Assembly (NCBI RefSeq): GCF_047126315.1
Contig: NZ_CP138953.1
Coordinates: 1,674,001-1,738,000, forward strand
DNA from: Shimia sp022448905
Lineage (GTDB): Bacteria > Pseudomonadota > Alphaproteobacteria > Rhodobacterales > Rhodobacteraceae
Direction: 5' to 3'
Length of the DNA stretch: 64,000 nt
The number at the start of each line of letters is the position of its first letter. Positions within the stretch are counted from its first letter, which is position 1. Under the pieces are notes generated by a model. It did no database searches. It worked only from the letters and a program-made list of their open reading frames with translations, and was not told where the DNA came from. The translations under genes were made by a program, and so were the position numbers. Shown one piece after another: positions 24,481 through 32,312 of this stretch.

Positions 24481-25236
24481 TTATCCCGGCAACACTTCGG
24501 TGCCTTTGCTGGCGCAGACCTCGGCCAATGTGTCAGGGATTTCATCCGTGTAGAGCCGGGCGACGTCGGCAAAATCCAAGATCTTCGCCGGGGCGTTGCG
24601 TTGGAACTTGGAGTGATCCGCCAAGAGCCAGGTTTCCCGCGCACCAGCCAGAGCGGCGTGGGACACAGCAATCTCGTCGATGTCAAAATCATAGGCCACG
24701 CCGGTCTCCGACACCGCAGAACAGCCGAGGATGGCATAGTCAAAGGCAAAGTCGCGCACCATGCGCGCCGCCACAGGACCTACCAGTCCGCCGTCTTCCG
24801 CGCGGGGGCGCCCACCGGTCAAAAGCACGTTGCACCGCGCGTTGCCGGACAAAATCCGCGCCACATTGAGGTTGTTGGTCACCACCAATAACCCATCGTG
24901 GCCCAGCAATGCGCTGGCCAGTGCCTCGGTGCTGGTGCCGATGTTTATGAACAGAGCGGAGCCATTGGGGATGTCCGCCGCACAGCGGGCCGCCATCGCT
25001 GCCTTGGCATCCGCGTTCACGCGCCCGCGTTCTTCATAAGCAATGTTGCGCACACCGGAGGGCAAAACCGCACCACCATGTACCCGCTCCAGCCGCCCGG
25101 CATTGGCCATTTCATTGAGGTCGCGGCGAATGGTCTGCACGGTCACAACAAAATGCGCCGCCAGACCTTCGACGGTAACTTTGCCCTCGCTGCGGGCGAT
25201 TTCGAGGATTTCTCTCTCGCGAAAACTGCTCAGCAT
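24481..25236 (-). CDS. glpR: DeoR-family regulator, probable glycerol-3-phosphate repressor GlpR
   Basis: The 251-residue protein has the DeoR N-terminal helix-turn-helix (EREILEIARSEGKVTVEGLAAHF, TVQTIRRDLNEMANAGRLERVHGGAV) and the sugar-phosphate-binding DeoRC domain (FINIGTSTEALA, LVVTNNLNVA, LTGGRPRAEDGGLVGP, DYAILGCSAV). ATG 25236 gives the usual short N-terminus MLSSFRERE; a longer frame to 25293 would run across the likely operator. It is divergent from glpD, the classic GlpR target, with repeated TTCGTT elements between. The effector is inferred to be glycerol-3-phosphate. Confidence 0.88.
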   Translation of the reverse strand: MLSSFREREILEIARSEGKVTVEGLAAHFVVTVQTIRRDLNEMANAGRLERVHGGAVLPSGVRNIAYEERGRVNADAKAAMAARCAADIPNGSALFINIGTSTEALASALLGHDGLLVVTNNLNVARILSGNARCNVLLTGGRPRAEDGGLVGPVAARMVRDFAFDYAILGCSAVSETGVAYDFDIDEIAVSHAALAGARETWLLADHSKFQRNAPAKILDFADVARLYTDEIPDTLAEVCASKGTEVLPG

Positions 25237-25237
25237 G

Positions 25238-25297
25238 TTCGTTACTTTTCGTTTGTGCTCCCCCTCAGTGGCAGGCGGATGGCACGTTTTCAACGAA
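25238..25297. promoter_or_regulatory. TTCGTT-type operator repeats between glpR and glpD
   Basis: TTCGTT occurs at 25238-25243 and 25248-25253, spaced by exactly 10 bases, and in inverse form AACGAA at 25292-25297. Direct or inverted TTCG-containing half-sites one helical turn apart are typical of DeoR-type operators, including GlpR. The cluster lies just upstream of both divergent starts. Confidence 0.55.
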
Positions 25298-25380
25298 AAT
25301 TATCCATACCACGCGGAATTTCCTTGACCGAATGCGCGTTTTGGGTTCGTAAAGGTGCGAAAATGTTCGAAGGTGTTCTT

Positions 25381-26964
25381 ATGGAAGCGCAAACAGAAAA
25401 TCCGGTGGATCTTTTTGTCATTGGTGGCGGTATCAACGGCTGTGGCATCGCGCGGGACGCGGCCGGGCGGGGGCTCTCGGTGGAGCTGGCCGAAATGAAC
25501 GATCTGGCCTGGGCCACATCCTCGGCCTCGACCAAGCTGTTCCACGGTGGTCTGCGGTACCTCGAGTATTTCGAAGTCCGTTTGGTGCGTGAGGCGCTGA
25601 TTGAGCGCGAAACCCTGCTGCGCGCCATGCCCCACATCAGCTGGCCGATGCGCTTTGTGCTGCCGATGCACAAAGACATGCGCTTTGAAAACGACACGCC
25701 GACCTCCAAACTTCTAAGCTTGGTCATGCCGTGGATGAAAGGCCGTCGTCCCAGCTGGCTGATCCGCATGGGGCTTTTCATGTATGACCACCTCGGTGGC
25801 CGCAAAATCCTGCCCGGCACCCGCACGGTGGATCTGACAATCGACGAAGCAGGCGCACCGCTGCAGGAGAAGTTTGTGAAAGCCTTTGAATACTCCGACT
25901 GTTGGGTCGAGGACAGCCGTCTTGTGGTGTTAAACGCCCGGGATGCAGAGGCGCGTGGGGCCACCATCCGCACCCGCACCAAGGTGATCTCCGCGCAACG
26001 TGGCGACAACTTCTGGCACATCGAGATGGAGGACGTCGACACCGGCGCGCGTCGCACCACCCGTGCCAAGGCGCTGGTCAATGCGGGTGGCCCCTGGGTG
26101 GCCGATGTCATTCGCGGCGTGATCCAGCAGAATTCCTCCGCTGGCGTGCGTTTGGTACGCGGCAGCCACATTGTCACCAAACGCCTGTTTGACCACGACC
26201 GCTGCTACTTCTTCCAAGGCAGCGACGGCCGCATCATCTTTGCCATTCCCTATCAGGAAGACTTCACCCTCATCGGCACCACCGATCAGGAACACACCCA
26301 CGCCGACGTGGCCCCAACCTGCACCGATGAAGAGGCGCAGTACCTCTGCGACTTCGCGTCTAACTACTTCAAGAAGCCGGTCACCATGGAAGACATCGTC
26401 TGGCGCTACTCTGGTGTGCGCCCACTCTATGACGATGGAGCATCTTCGGCACAGGCAGCCACCCGTGACTACGTCTTGAAACTGGACGAAAGCGGCGCCC
26501 CGGTGCTCAACATCTTTGGCGGCAAGATCACCACCTACCGCAAGCTGGCCGAAGCGGCGATGGAAAAGCTTACGCCATTCTTCCCAGAGGCCGCAGCCCC
26601 CTGGACTGCGGGCGTAGCGATGCCCGGCGGGGACTTTGAAGTGCATCAGGTGGGTGACAAGATTGCCGAGTTGCAACGCGACTACCCCTTCCTGACCGAT
26701 GCCTGGGCCAAGCGTTTGATCCGTGCCTACGGCACCGAAGCGCCTGAGATGCTCGGAGCCGCAAAATCTGCTGCTGATTTGGGCGCAGACTTTGGCGCAA
26801 CCCTGACCGCCGTCGAGGTCGACTGGCTCATGGCGAAGGAATACGCGCGCGCCGCTGCCGATGTGGTTTGGCGCCGCTCCAAGCTCGGTCTACGCCTCAA
26901 CGCGCAGCAAATTGCTGCCATCGACAGCTATATGGCTGCGGCGCGGCAAAAAGCCTCCGCCTGA
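25381..26964 (+). CDS. glpD: Glycerol-3-phosphate dehydrogenase (aerobic, FAD)
   Basis: Membrane-associated flavoenzyme that oxidises glycerol-3-phosphate to dihydroxyacetone phosphate and feeds quinone. The 527-residue protein has the N-terminal FAD fold DLFVIGGGINGCGIARDAA, the substrate segment SSASTKLFHGGLRYLE, WVEDSRLVVLNARDA, IFAIPYQEDFTLIGTTD, and FGGKITTYRKLAEAA near the end, followed by the C-terminal helical domain. ATG 25381 has GAAGG 8 bases upstream; an ATG at 25363 is possible. glpF and glpK are not present, so glycerol uptake genes lie elsewhere. A terminator follows. Confidence 0.96.
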   Translation: MEAQTENPVDLFVIGGGINGCGIARDAAGRGLSVELAEMNDLAWATSSASTKLFHGGLRYLEYFEVRLVREALIERETLLRAMPHISWPMRFVLPMHKDMRFENDTPTSKLLSLVMPWMKGRRPSWLIRMGLFMYDHLGGRKILPGTRTVDLTIDEAGAPLQEKFVKAFEYSDCWVEDSRLVVLNARDAEARGATIRTRTKVISAQRGDNFWHIEMEDVDTGARRTTRAKALVNAGGPWVADVIRGVIQQNSSAGVRLVRGSHIVTKRLFDHDRCYFFQGSDGRIIFAIPYQEDFTLIGTTDQEHTHADVAPTCTDEEAQYLCDFASNYFKKPVTMEDIVWRYSGVRPLYDDGASSAQAATRDYVLKLDESGAPVLNIFGGKITTYRKLAEAAMEKLTPFFPEAAAPWTAGVAMPGGDFEVHQVGDKIAELQRDYPFLTDAWAKRLIRAYGTEAPEMLGAAKSAADLGADFGATLTAVEVDWLMAKEYARAAADVVWRRSKLGLRLNAQQIAAIDSYMAAARQKASA

Positions 26965-27007
26965 GGCCCAACCGAGAATTGATCTTTGCGCCTCATCGGC
27001 CTATACG

Positions 27008-27041
27008 AAGCCCGCACGATGCTGTTGTGCGGGCTTTTGAG
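27008..27041 (+). terminator. Terminator after glpD
   Basis: AAGCCCGCAC (27008-27017) pairs perfectly with GTGCGGGCTT (27027-27036) around a 9-base loop, then TTG. Confidence 0.88.
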
Positions 27042-27144
27042 TCTGCGCGAGGGCGGAGGAGAACCATTCGGATTTTGTCAGGTCATCCCGACCTGATCCC
27101 GCAAGTCACAGAACACCCCTGACGCAAAAAAGGTAGTGAGAAAC

Positions 27145-29361
27145 ATGGCTGATAAAAAATCGCCCGACATATTGTATACCATTGTAGACGAAGCGCCTGA
27201 GCTGGCCTCCGCCTCCTTCCTGCCGATCATTCGCAAGTTTGTTTCCGCCGCTGGTATCACCGTTGGCACCCCGGACATTTCCCTTGCCGGTCGCATCATC
27301 GCCACCTTCCCGGAAAACCTGACCGACGATCAGCGTCAGTCTGACGATCTGGCCGCGCTGGGCGAACTGGTGAAGACCCCAGACGCCAACGTCATCAAGC
27401 TGCCAAACATTTCCGCTTCCGTGCCACAGCTGGTTGCGGCCATCGAAGAGCTGCAAGGGCAGGGCTACAACATCCCGTCTTACCCGGAAGACCCGCAGTC
27501 TGACGAAGAAAAAGCCATCCGCGCACGTTACGACGGCATCAAAGGCTCCGCCGTGAACCCGGTGCTGCGCGAAGGCAACTCTGACCGCCGCTCCGCCCGT
27601 GCGGTGAAGAACTTCGCCCAAAACAACCCACACTCCATGGGCGCATGGGAAGGCACGTCGAAGACCAAAGTGTCTTCCATGCCGGGCAACGACTTCTACG
27701 CAAACGAAGTTTCCGCCACCATCTCCGCCGAACAGGAGGGCGACGCGAAGATCGAATTTGTCGCCAAAGACGGCGCCGTGACCGTGCTCAAAGACAGCTA
27801 CCCGCTGGAAGAAGGCACTGTGGCTGACGCGACCTTCATGTCCGCTTCTGCACTGGGCAGCTTCCTTGCAGACGCGATTGAAGACACCAAATCTGACGGC
27901 ACCATGTTCTCCCTGCACATGAAAGCCACCATGATGAAGGTCTCCGACCCCATCATCTTCGGCCACGCGGTGAAAGCATGGCTCGGCCCAGTTTGGGACG
28001 CACACGGCGAAGCCATCGCAGCCGCTGGCGGCTCCCCGAACTCCGGTCTGGGTGCGGTTCTGGCCGCGATCGATACTCTGGACAACGCCGACGCCATCAA
28101 AGCCGAGATCGCCGCGCTGGACCGTCCGTCCATGTACATGGTCGACTCGGACCGCGGCATCACCAACCTGCACGTGCCCTCCGATGTGATCATCGACGCC
28201 TCCATGCCGGCTGTGATCCGCGCAGGCGGCAAAGGCTGGGACGAAGCGGGCAACAAGGGTGACACCAACTGTGTGATCCCAGATCGCTGCTACGCGTCCG
28301 TCTATGATGAAACCATCAACTTCTTCAAAGCCAACGGCGCGCTCGACGTGACCACCGCAGGTTCCGTGGCTAACGTGGGTCTGATGGCGCAGAAGGCTGA
28401 AGAGTACGGCTCTCACCCAACCACGTTTGAAGCCCCAGCAGCGGGTTCCATCCGCATCGTTCTGGAAAACGGCGACGTGCTGCACTCCCACGATGTAGAG
28501 ACAGGCGACATCTGGCGCTCCTGCACCGTGAAGAAAGCCCCAATCGAGAACTGGATCGAGCTGGCGATGGACCGTCAGCGCCTGACCGGGTCCGAGGCGA
28601 TCTTCTGGCTGGACGCAAACCGCGCCCATGATGCCGAGCTGATCAAATACGTGACTCCGGCGCTCGAGGCGGCTGGCAAAGCCGACCTGTTTCAGATCAT
28701 GGCGCCTCGCGAAGCCACCGCGCAGTCGCTGAAAACCATCACCGCAGGCAACGACAGCATCGCCATCACCGGCAACGTGCTGCGTGATTACCTGACCGAC
28801 CTCTTCCCGATCCTCGAGCTGGGCACCTCTGCCAAAATGCTCTCCATCGTGAAGCTGATGAAAGGTGGCGGCCTGTTTGAAACCGGCGCTGGTGGTTCGG
28901 CGCCAAAGCACGTGCAGCAACTGGTCGAAGAAAACCACCTGCGCTGGGACTCCATGGGTGAGTTCTGTGCCCTTGGTGAAAGCCTGAACTTCCTCGCGGA
29001 CGTCAAAGGCAACGCCAAAGCCGGTATTCTGGGTGTCGCTGCCGAAGCCGCGACCCAAGGCATTCTGGACGACAACCGTTCGCCATCGCGCAAAGTCGGC
29101 CAGCCGGACAACCGCGACAGCCACTACTGGTTCGCCCGCTACTGGGCCGACGCGCTGGCAGCACAGTCTGACGACGCCGATCTCGCAGCGGAATTCGCAG
29201 GCGTGGCCAAAGCCTTGGCAGACGGCGAAGAGGCTATCCTGGCCGAACTCGCAGCGGCCCAAGGCCCAGCAGCCGACATCGGCGGCTACTTCCGCCCATC
29301 GGTGGAGCTGAAAGCCAAAGTCATGCGCCCAAGCGCCACCCTGAACGCGATCATCGGCTAA
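27145..29361 (+). CDS. icd: NADP-dependent isocitrate dehydrogenase, monomeric type
   Basis: TCA-cycle enzyme that converts isocitrate to 2-oxoglutarate and CO2 and generates NADPH. The 738-residue length is typical of the large monomeric IDH, unlike the ~400-residue dimeric form. Landmarks: YTIVDEAPELASASFLPI at the start, LPNISASVPQLVAAIEELQ, YPEDPQSDEE, VLREGNSDRR, NPHSMGAWEG, FSLHMKATMMKVSDPIIFGH, and GGSAPKHVQQLVEENHLRWD in the C-terminal half. ATG 27145 is chosen; GTG 27136 would add three residues. Codon use is very biased, suggesting high expression. Confidence 0.97.
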   Translation: MADKKSPDILYTIVDEAPELASASFLPIIRKFVSAAGITVGTPDISLAGRIIATFPENLTDDQRQSDDLAALGELVKTPDANVIKLPNISASVPQLVAAIEELQGQGYNIPSYPEDPQSDEEKAIRARYDGIKGSAVNPVLREGNSDRRSARAVKNFAQNNPHSMGAWEGTSKTKVSSMPGNDFYANEVSATISAEQEGDAKIEFVAKDGAVTVLKDSYPLEEGTVADATFMSASALGSFLADAIEDTKSDGTMFSLHMKATMMKVSDPIIFGHAVKAWLGPVWDAHGEAIAAAGGSPNSGLGAVLAAIDTLDNADAIKAEIAALDRPSMYMVDSDRGITNLHVPSDVIIDASMPAVIRAGGKGWDEAGNKGDTNCVIPDRCYASVYDETINFFKANGALDVTTAGSVANVGLMAQKAEEYGSHPTTFEAPAAGSIRIVLENGDVLHSHDVETGDIWRSCTVKKAPIENWIELAMDRQRLTGSEAIFWLDANRAHDAELIKYVTPALEAAGKADLFQIMAPREATAQSLKTITAGNDSIAITGNVLRDYLTDLFPILELGTSAKMLSIVKLMKGGGLFETGAGGSAPKHVQQLVEENHLRWDSMGEFCALGESLNFLADVKGNAKAGILGVAAEAATQGILDDNRSPSRKVGQPDNRDSHYWFARYWADALAAQSDDADLAAEFAGVAKALADGEEAILAELAAAQGPAADIGGYFRPSVELKAKVMRPSATLNAIIG

Positions 29362-29387
29362 GGCCGACGCGTTAGGTTGACACAAGG

Positions 29388-29416
29388 AAGCCGCCCTGAA
29401 AGGGGCGGCTTTTTTA
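29388..29416 (+). terminator. Terminator after icd
   Basis: AAGCCGCCC (29388-29396) pairs with GGGCGGCTT (29403-29411) around a 6-base loop, followed by a T run. Confidence 0.92.
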
Positions 29417-29503
29417 TGCGCTTTGTCATCTCCGTATGGACTTCCTGATCTGCAAGTGCATCCTTGCCCTACTCAGGCCATTGGCCCCAAGCGGAGTATC
29501 GAG

Positions 29504-29728
29504 TTGCGTCACCTCTTGAGCGGCATTCCTTATTTGGTTGTTTTTCCGGTGCTGGTCTTTGCCGCGACCGGTGTCCTCACTCTAATGTTGATGAAGTTTG
29601 ATGTCGCGATGCAGGATGCCCTGTTGTCCCCGATGTGGTTGCCCATTCTCGCGGTCTTATCCTTCGGCTTGTTTTTCGGCTGTTGGCGGTGGTGTCTGGA
29701 ATGGGTGAAGCTTACGAAGCGCTTTTGA
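29504..29728 (+). CDS. Small two-helix membrane protein, unknown
   Basis: 74 residues from a TTG start at 29504, chosen because GGAG lies 7 bases upstream; a frame open back to 29423 has no site and overlaps the icd terminator region. Two hydrophobic segments are clear: IPYLVVFPVLVFAATGVLTL and MWLPILAVLSFGLFFGCW, followed by an aromatic and basic end (CLEWVKLTKRF). I do not recognise the family. It stands alone after the icd terminator and opens a run of small genes up to 31.2 kb. Confidence 0.5.
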   Translation: MRHLLSGIPYLVVFPVLVFAATGVLTLMLMKFDVAMQDALLSPMWLPILAVLSFGLFFGCWRWCLEWVKLTKRF

Positions 29729-29956
29729 TGCGCCTCAACAGGGCCAGCGCCCGACTGCGGGTGTGCGCACCGAATCCGCAACCTGTCGCTTAATCCCAGC
29801 CAAACGCATCCAAGGTTTCACCCTGTCACGACACGCACAAAAGCGCACGCCCATCTGGTCGGTCGTACGCTGGCTGGGCGGGACACGCCTCTCTTCCAAT
29901 CCCCCAACATTCCCTCTATGAAACACTATAACACCCCCCATCAGGACCCCACGCCC

Positions 29957-30229
29957 ATGACCACGCTCACCATCGACCCGCAACGCCTCAAAACCGTGCG
30001 CAAGGCGCGTAAGCTGGGCCGTCCGAAACTCGCGAAACTGATAAACCTCACCGAGCGCCAGCTGACCAAGCTGGAAACCGCCAAAACCGCGACTCTGCCG
30101 GAACCCGCCGTCCTACGCCTCGCCACAGCACTGCAAATCCCGACGCAGGCCCTCACAGGCGAGCTACCCCTGATTGAAGACGACCTCAAACCTGTGCAAC
30201 ACACCTGCACCAGCGGCTGTTGCGGGTAA
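29957..30229 (+). CDS. Small helix-turn-helix (XRE-like) protein with Cys-rich tail
   Basis: 90 residues from ATG 29957. The N-terminal two thirds look like an XRE/Cro HTH: RLKTVRKARKLGRPKLAKLI, LTERQLTKLETAKTA, AVLRLATALQIPTQALTGEL. The end HTCTSGCCG carries three cysteines and a histidine, which could bind a metal or react with thiols; this is inference. The usual XRE glutamine-rich helix is partly changed (LGRPKLAKLINLTERQLTKLE). The 228 bases before it (29729-29956) hold no convincing gene. Target unknown. Confidence 0.72.
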   Translation: MTTLTIDPQRLKTVRKARKLGRPKLAKLINLTERQLTKLETAKTATLPEPAVLRLATALQIPTQALTGELPLIEDDLKPVQHTCTSGCCG

Positions 30230-30417
30230 TCTCAAGCATCAAAATCGCTTTGCGCGCGTGACAGGGACATCTCCAGAGTCCTTAGATTCTCGCCCCCACC
30301 AAAATATCTCGCAAAATGCGCCATTGTCGCCTCTGCTGAATACTTTGACGGGAATTCTGAAGGCGGATTGTGTCGGCGCTACCATGTTTGTTCTGTAACC
30401 ATTGTGCGAGAACAGAC

Positions 30418-30543
30418 ATGAAACAAATAAGAGACTACTGCCGCCGGCATTCCTGGTGTGGCGACCTCAAAGTCGCTGCTGTGTTTCTGGGACTTGCCGC
30501 ACTCGCCGCACTCATCGTGCTGCAAACCGTGCCGTCAACTTGA
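30418..30543 (+). CDS. 41-residue single-helix membrane protein, tandem paralogue A
   Basis: Not long enough for most gene finders. Frame ATG 30418 to TGA 30541-30543. Basic, Cys-containing N-terminus with RRHSWCGDLKVA, then one hydrophobic helix (AAVFLGLAALAALIVLQTV) and a final PST. The layout and motif recur in two more small genes at 30780 and 31050, which is the main support for its being real. The bases 30406-30423 before and over the start match those of copy C with one difference. Function unknown. Confidence 0.68.
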   Translation: MKQIRDYCRRHSWCGDLKVAAVFLGLAALAALIVLQTVPST

Positions 30544-30565
30544 TCGGCAATTGACACCAAAGCAA

Positions 30566-30588
30566 AAGGGGCGTTCTGTGCGCCCCTT
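30566..30588 (+). terminator. Hairpin after small gene A
   Basis: AAGGGGCG (30566-30573) pairs with CGCCCCTT (30581-30588) around a 7-base loop; CGCCTTTTG follows, a poor T run. It may separate copy A from copy B. The stretch 30589-30779 holds no clear gene. Confidence 0.6.
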
Positions 30589-30779
30589 CGCCTTTTGAGG
30601 CGGTGCATTAGCTTGCGATAGTCCTTCGCCACTACTGCAACTTCCGGTTCTGGGGAGAGGGCCGCGTGCATTCCCATGTCGCAAAATTCCGAAAACCGTC
30701 ATGATCTTCAAAACATGTCCGGCGTGGCCGCTTGCTGCAAGTCAGGCATGAAGGCAGGCACTATCGAGCAGGACCTTAC

Positions 30780-30920
30780 TTGGGACAACTAAAAGCCTTT
30801 TGCGACAAACACGCGTGGTGTCGTGGCGTCCTGTTGGCCGCCCTGTTTTTCGGCATCGCTTACGGCGTGGCCTCGTTGGTGATTTACGCAGTACCAAATA
30901 CTGTAGACAGCCCACCCTAA
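30780..30920 (+). CDS. 46-residue single-helix membrane protein, tandem paralogue B
   Basis: Frame TTG 30780 to TAA 30918-30920. AGGA lies 6 bases before the TTG; the frame is open farther back but has no better site. The product starts MGQLKAFC, then DKHAWCRGVLLA, a hydrophobic helix with Gly and Ala (LFFGIAYGVASLVIYAV) and the end PNTVDSPP. It aligns over its length with copies A and C: a Trp after His-Ala/Ser at position 12-13, a helix of equal length, and Pro-Asn/Ser-Thr at the end. It is the most divergent copy. Function unknown. Confidence 0.65.
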   Translation: MGQLKAFCDKHAWCRGVLLAALFFGIAYGVASLVIYAVPNTVDSPP

Positions 30921-31049
30921 AGCGCCTCGTGTCCACAAATCACCGAACCTTGTCTTTGGCAAAGCTCCCCCAAACTCTGTCCTCTTCGCAAAATGCAATC
31001 TCCGCATTCGCCGCCATCTCTTGTCTGTAGCCACAACGCGAGGACAGAC

Positions 31050-31190
31050 ATGAAAAGGATGAAAAACTACCTACAAAGACAATCTTGGTGGGGCGATCTG
31101 AGGGTCGCCCTTGTGTTTTTAACAATTGCAGCAGGCGGCGCTTTATTGGTGCTCAAGTCATTTCCAAATACTTTGGCCACCGCGCCATAG
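31050..31190 (+). CDS. 46-residue single-helix membrane protein, tandem paralogue C
   Basis: Frame ATG 31050 to TAG 31188-31190, preceded by GAGGACAG. The product has QRQSWWGDLRVA in the basic N-terminal part, a hydrophobic helix (LVFLTIAAGGALLVLKSF) and the end PNTLATAP. Where copies A and B have Trp-Cys it has Trp-Trp. The region 31038-31055 is an 18-base match with copy A, one difference, so the two share a duplicated translation start. A second in-frame ATG three codons in is possible. Confidence 0.68.
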   Translation: MKRMKNYLQRQSWWGDLRVALVFLTIAAGGALLVLKSFPNTLATAP

Positions 31191-31216
31191 CGCCAAGGGA
31201 ACCCGGCACGTCGCCC

Positions 31217-31681
31217 CTACACCGGCACCTGTAGCCCAGCCTTCACCCGATCAATCACCACATTGCTGTGAAACCTGCGGATGTTGGGATTGTCGTTGAA
31301 CACCCGGCGACTGAACTCCTCATAAGCGGTCATATCCGGCGCGGTGACCACCAGAATAAAGTCGGCCTGACCGGTGACGTAGTAGCACTGCTACACATCA
31401 TCGAGCTTGAGCATCGAGCGGCGGAACTCATCCAGCAGGTCCGTGCGCTCGCGCTCCATCTCTACCTCCACCACAAAGGTCATGGGCCGCCCCACCGCCT
31501 TGGCAGAAACCACGGCAATATCCGCCTCCACAATCCCCTCGTCGCGAAACCGCTTAAGCCGCCGTTGTACCGCAGAGCGCGAGATACCCGCAATCTCGCC
31601 CAACTCATCCGCCGTCAGCCGGTTGTTCTTCTGAATGGCGGTGAGCAGACGGCGGTCGATTTCGTCGAGATTTTCGGTCAT
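31217..31681 (-). pseudogene. Lrp/AsnC-family regulator interrupted by an in-frame amber codon
   Basis: Reading the minus strand from ATG 31681, the frame encodes an Lrp-type HTH (EIDRRLLTAIQKNNRLTADE, GISRSAVQRRLKRFRDEGIV) and the start of the RAM/AsnC effector domain. It then meets TAG at 31391-31393, after residue 96. The same frame continues past the stop without shift to 31217: QCYYVTGQADFILVVTAPDM, YEEFSRRVFNDNPNIRRFH, VVIDRVKAGLQVPV. The full length would be 154 residues, normal for the family. A single base change (for example CAG to TAG) explains it. Either a recent null allele, a sequencing error, or suppression. It is divergent from a catabolic operon it probably regulated. Confidence 0.85.
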
Positions 31682-31701
31682 TTGTATTTCTTTGGTGAGA
31701 A

Positions 31702-31749
31702 CTAAGGGCAATTCGCTCATCTAAGGGCAATTTCAGAACATTTTGCCCA
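31702..31749. promoter_or_regulatory. Repeated GGGCAA sites at the Lrp-like divergent promoter
   Basis: CTAAGGGCAATT occurs twice in direct orientation (31702-31713 and 31721-31732), 19 bases apart, with an inverted TTGCCC at 31744-31749. Two or three phased copies between a regulator and its divergent operon fit an Lrp-type octamer wrapping DNA. The repeats also argue that the regulator starts at 31681 and not farther upstream. Confidence 0.55.
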
Positions 31750-31867
31750 AATCTTTGCGCTAGCATTTGGCTCTAAACCCTCTCCTGTCAACCCTGCACA
31801 GCCCATTGCCTTTCCCCGCAACCCCGCCCACTCTGGTCAACAAAGAAGCTTCAGTTGGACCCACGCC

Positions 31868-32284
31868 ATGCCTTTCACTTTCGAGAACCACCACAATGTT
31901 GTCTTTGGCGACTGTGATCCGGCGGGCATTGTCTACTACCCCAACATCTACCGCTGGATGGACGGCACGTTTCAGCGCTTCCTGCAGCAATACGGCGGCC
32001 ACGCCGCAGTTTGTGAACACCTCGACGCCGTGGGACTTGGACTGATGGAAACCCATGCCAAATACCGCCGTCCGCTTAAGGATGGCGACGCGCTGACCAT
32101 CCGCATGGAAATTGCCGAGTGGTCCGCCAAATCTTACCGGGTGATCCATCGCGGTTATGTTGTCGATGATTTGGCCTTTGAAGGCACCGAGGTCCGTGCG
32201 CTGTTTGAACAGCGCGACGGTCGCATGCGGGCAGGGGAGGTCACCCGCCTCAAATCCCTTCTGATGTCTCACTCAGAGCCCTGA
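31868..32284 (+). CDS. Acyl-CoA thioesterase, 4-hydroxybenzoyl-CoA thioesterase family
   Basis: 138 residues with the hotdog-fold 4HBT signature: VFGDCDPAGIVYYPNIYRWMD with the catalytic-type Asp in the DPAG loop, then HAKYRRPLKDGDALTIRMEI and RALFEQRDGRMRAGE. Members cleave aromatic or short-chain acyl-CoA thioesters; YbgC and 4-hydroxybenzoyl-CoA thioesterase are the nearest types. It is the first gene after the divergent Lrp-like regulator and 28 bases before the PLP lyase, so likely the first gene of a catabolic operon. Confidence 0.9.
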   Translation: MPFTFENHHNVVFGDCDPAGIVYYPNIYRWMDGTFQRFLQQYGGHAAVCEHLDAVGLGLMETHAKYRRPLKDGDALTIRMEIAEWSAKSYRVIHRGYVVDDLAFEGTEVRALFEQRDGRMRAGEVTRLKSLLMSHSEP

Positions 32285-32312
32285 CCCCCTGCGCCACCAG
32301 CAAAGGCAGCTT

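Noticed and set aside
27106..29385. Long open frame (759 codons) antisense to icd
   Set aside because: Opposite the highly codon-biased monomeric IDH; composition is that of a reverse-complement artefact.
30418..31190. Three tandem small frames as toxins of type I toxin-antitoxin modules
   Set aside because: Single-helix peptides fit superficially, but no antisense RNA promoter could be made out. Kept only as unknown membrane proteins.
31391..31393. Amber codon in the Lrp-like gene read as pyrrolysine
   Set aside because: No pylT or Pyl synthesis genes are in view, and this family has no need of pyrrolysine; a point mutation or read error is simpler.
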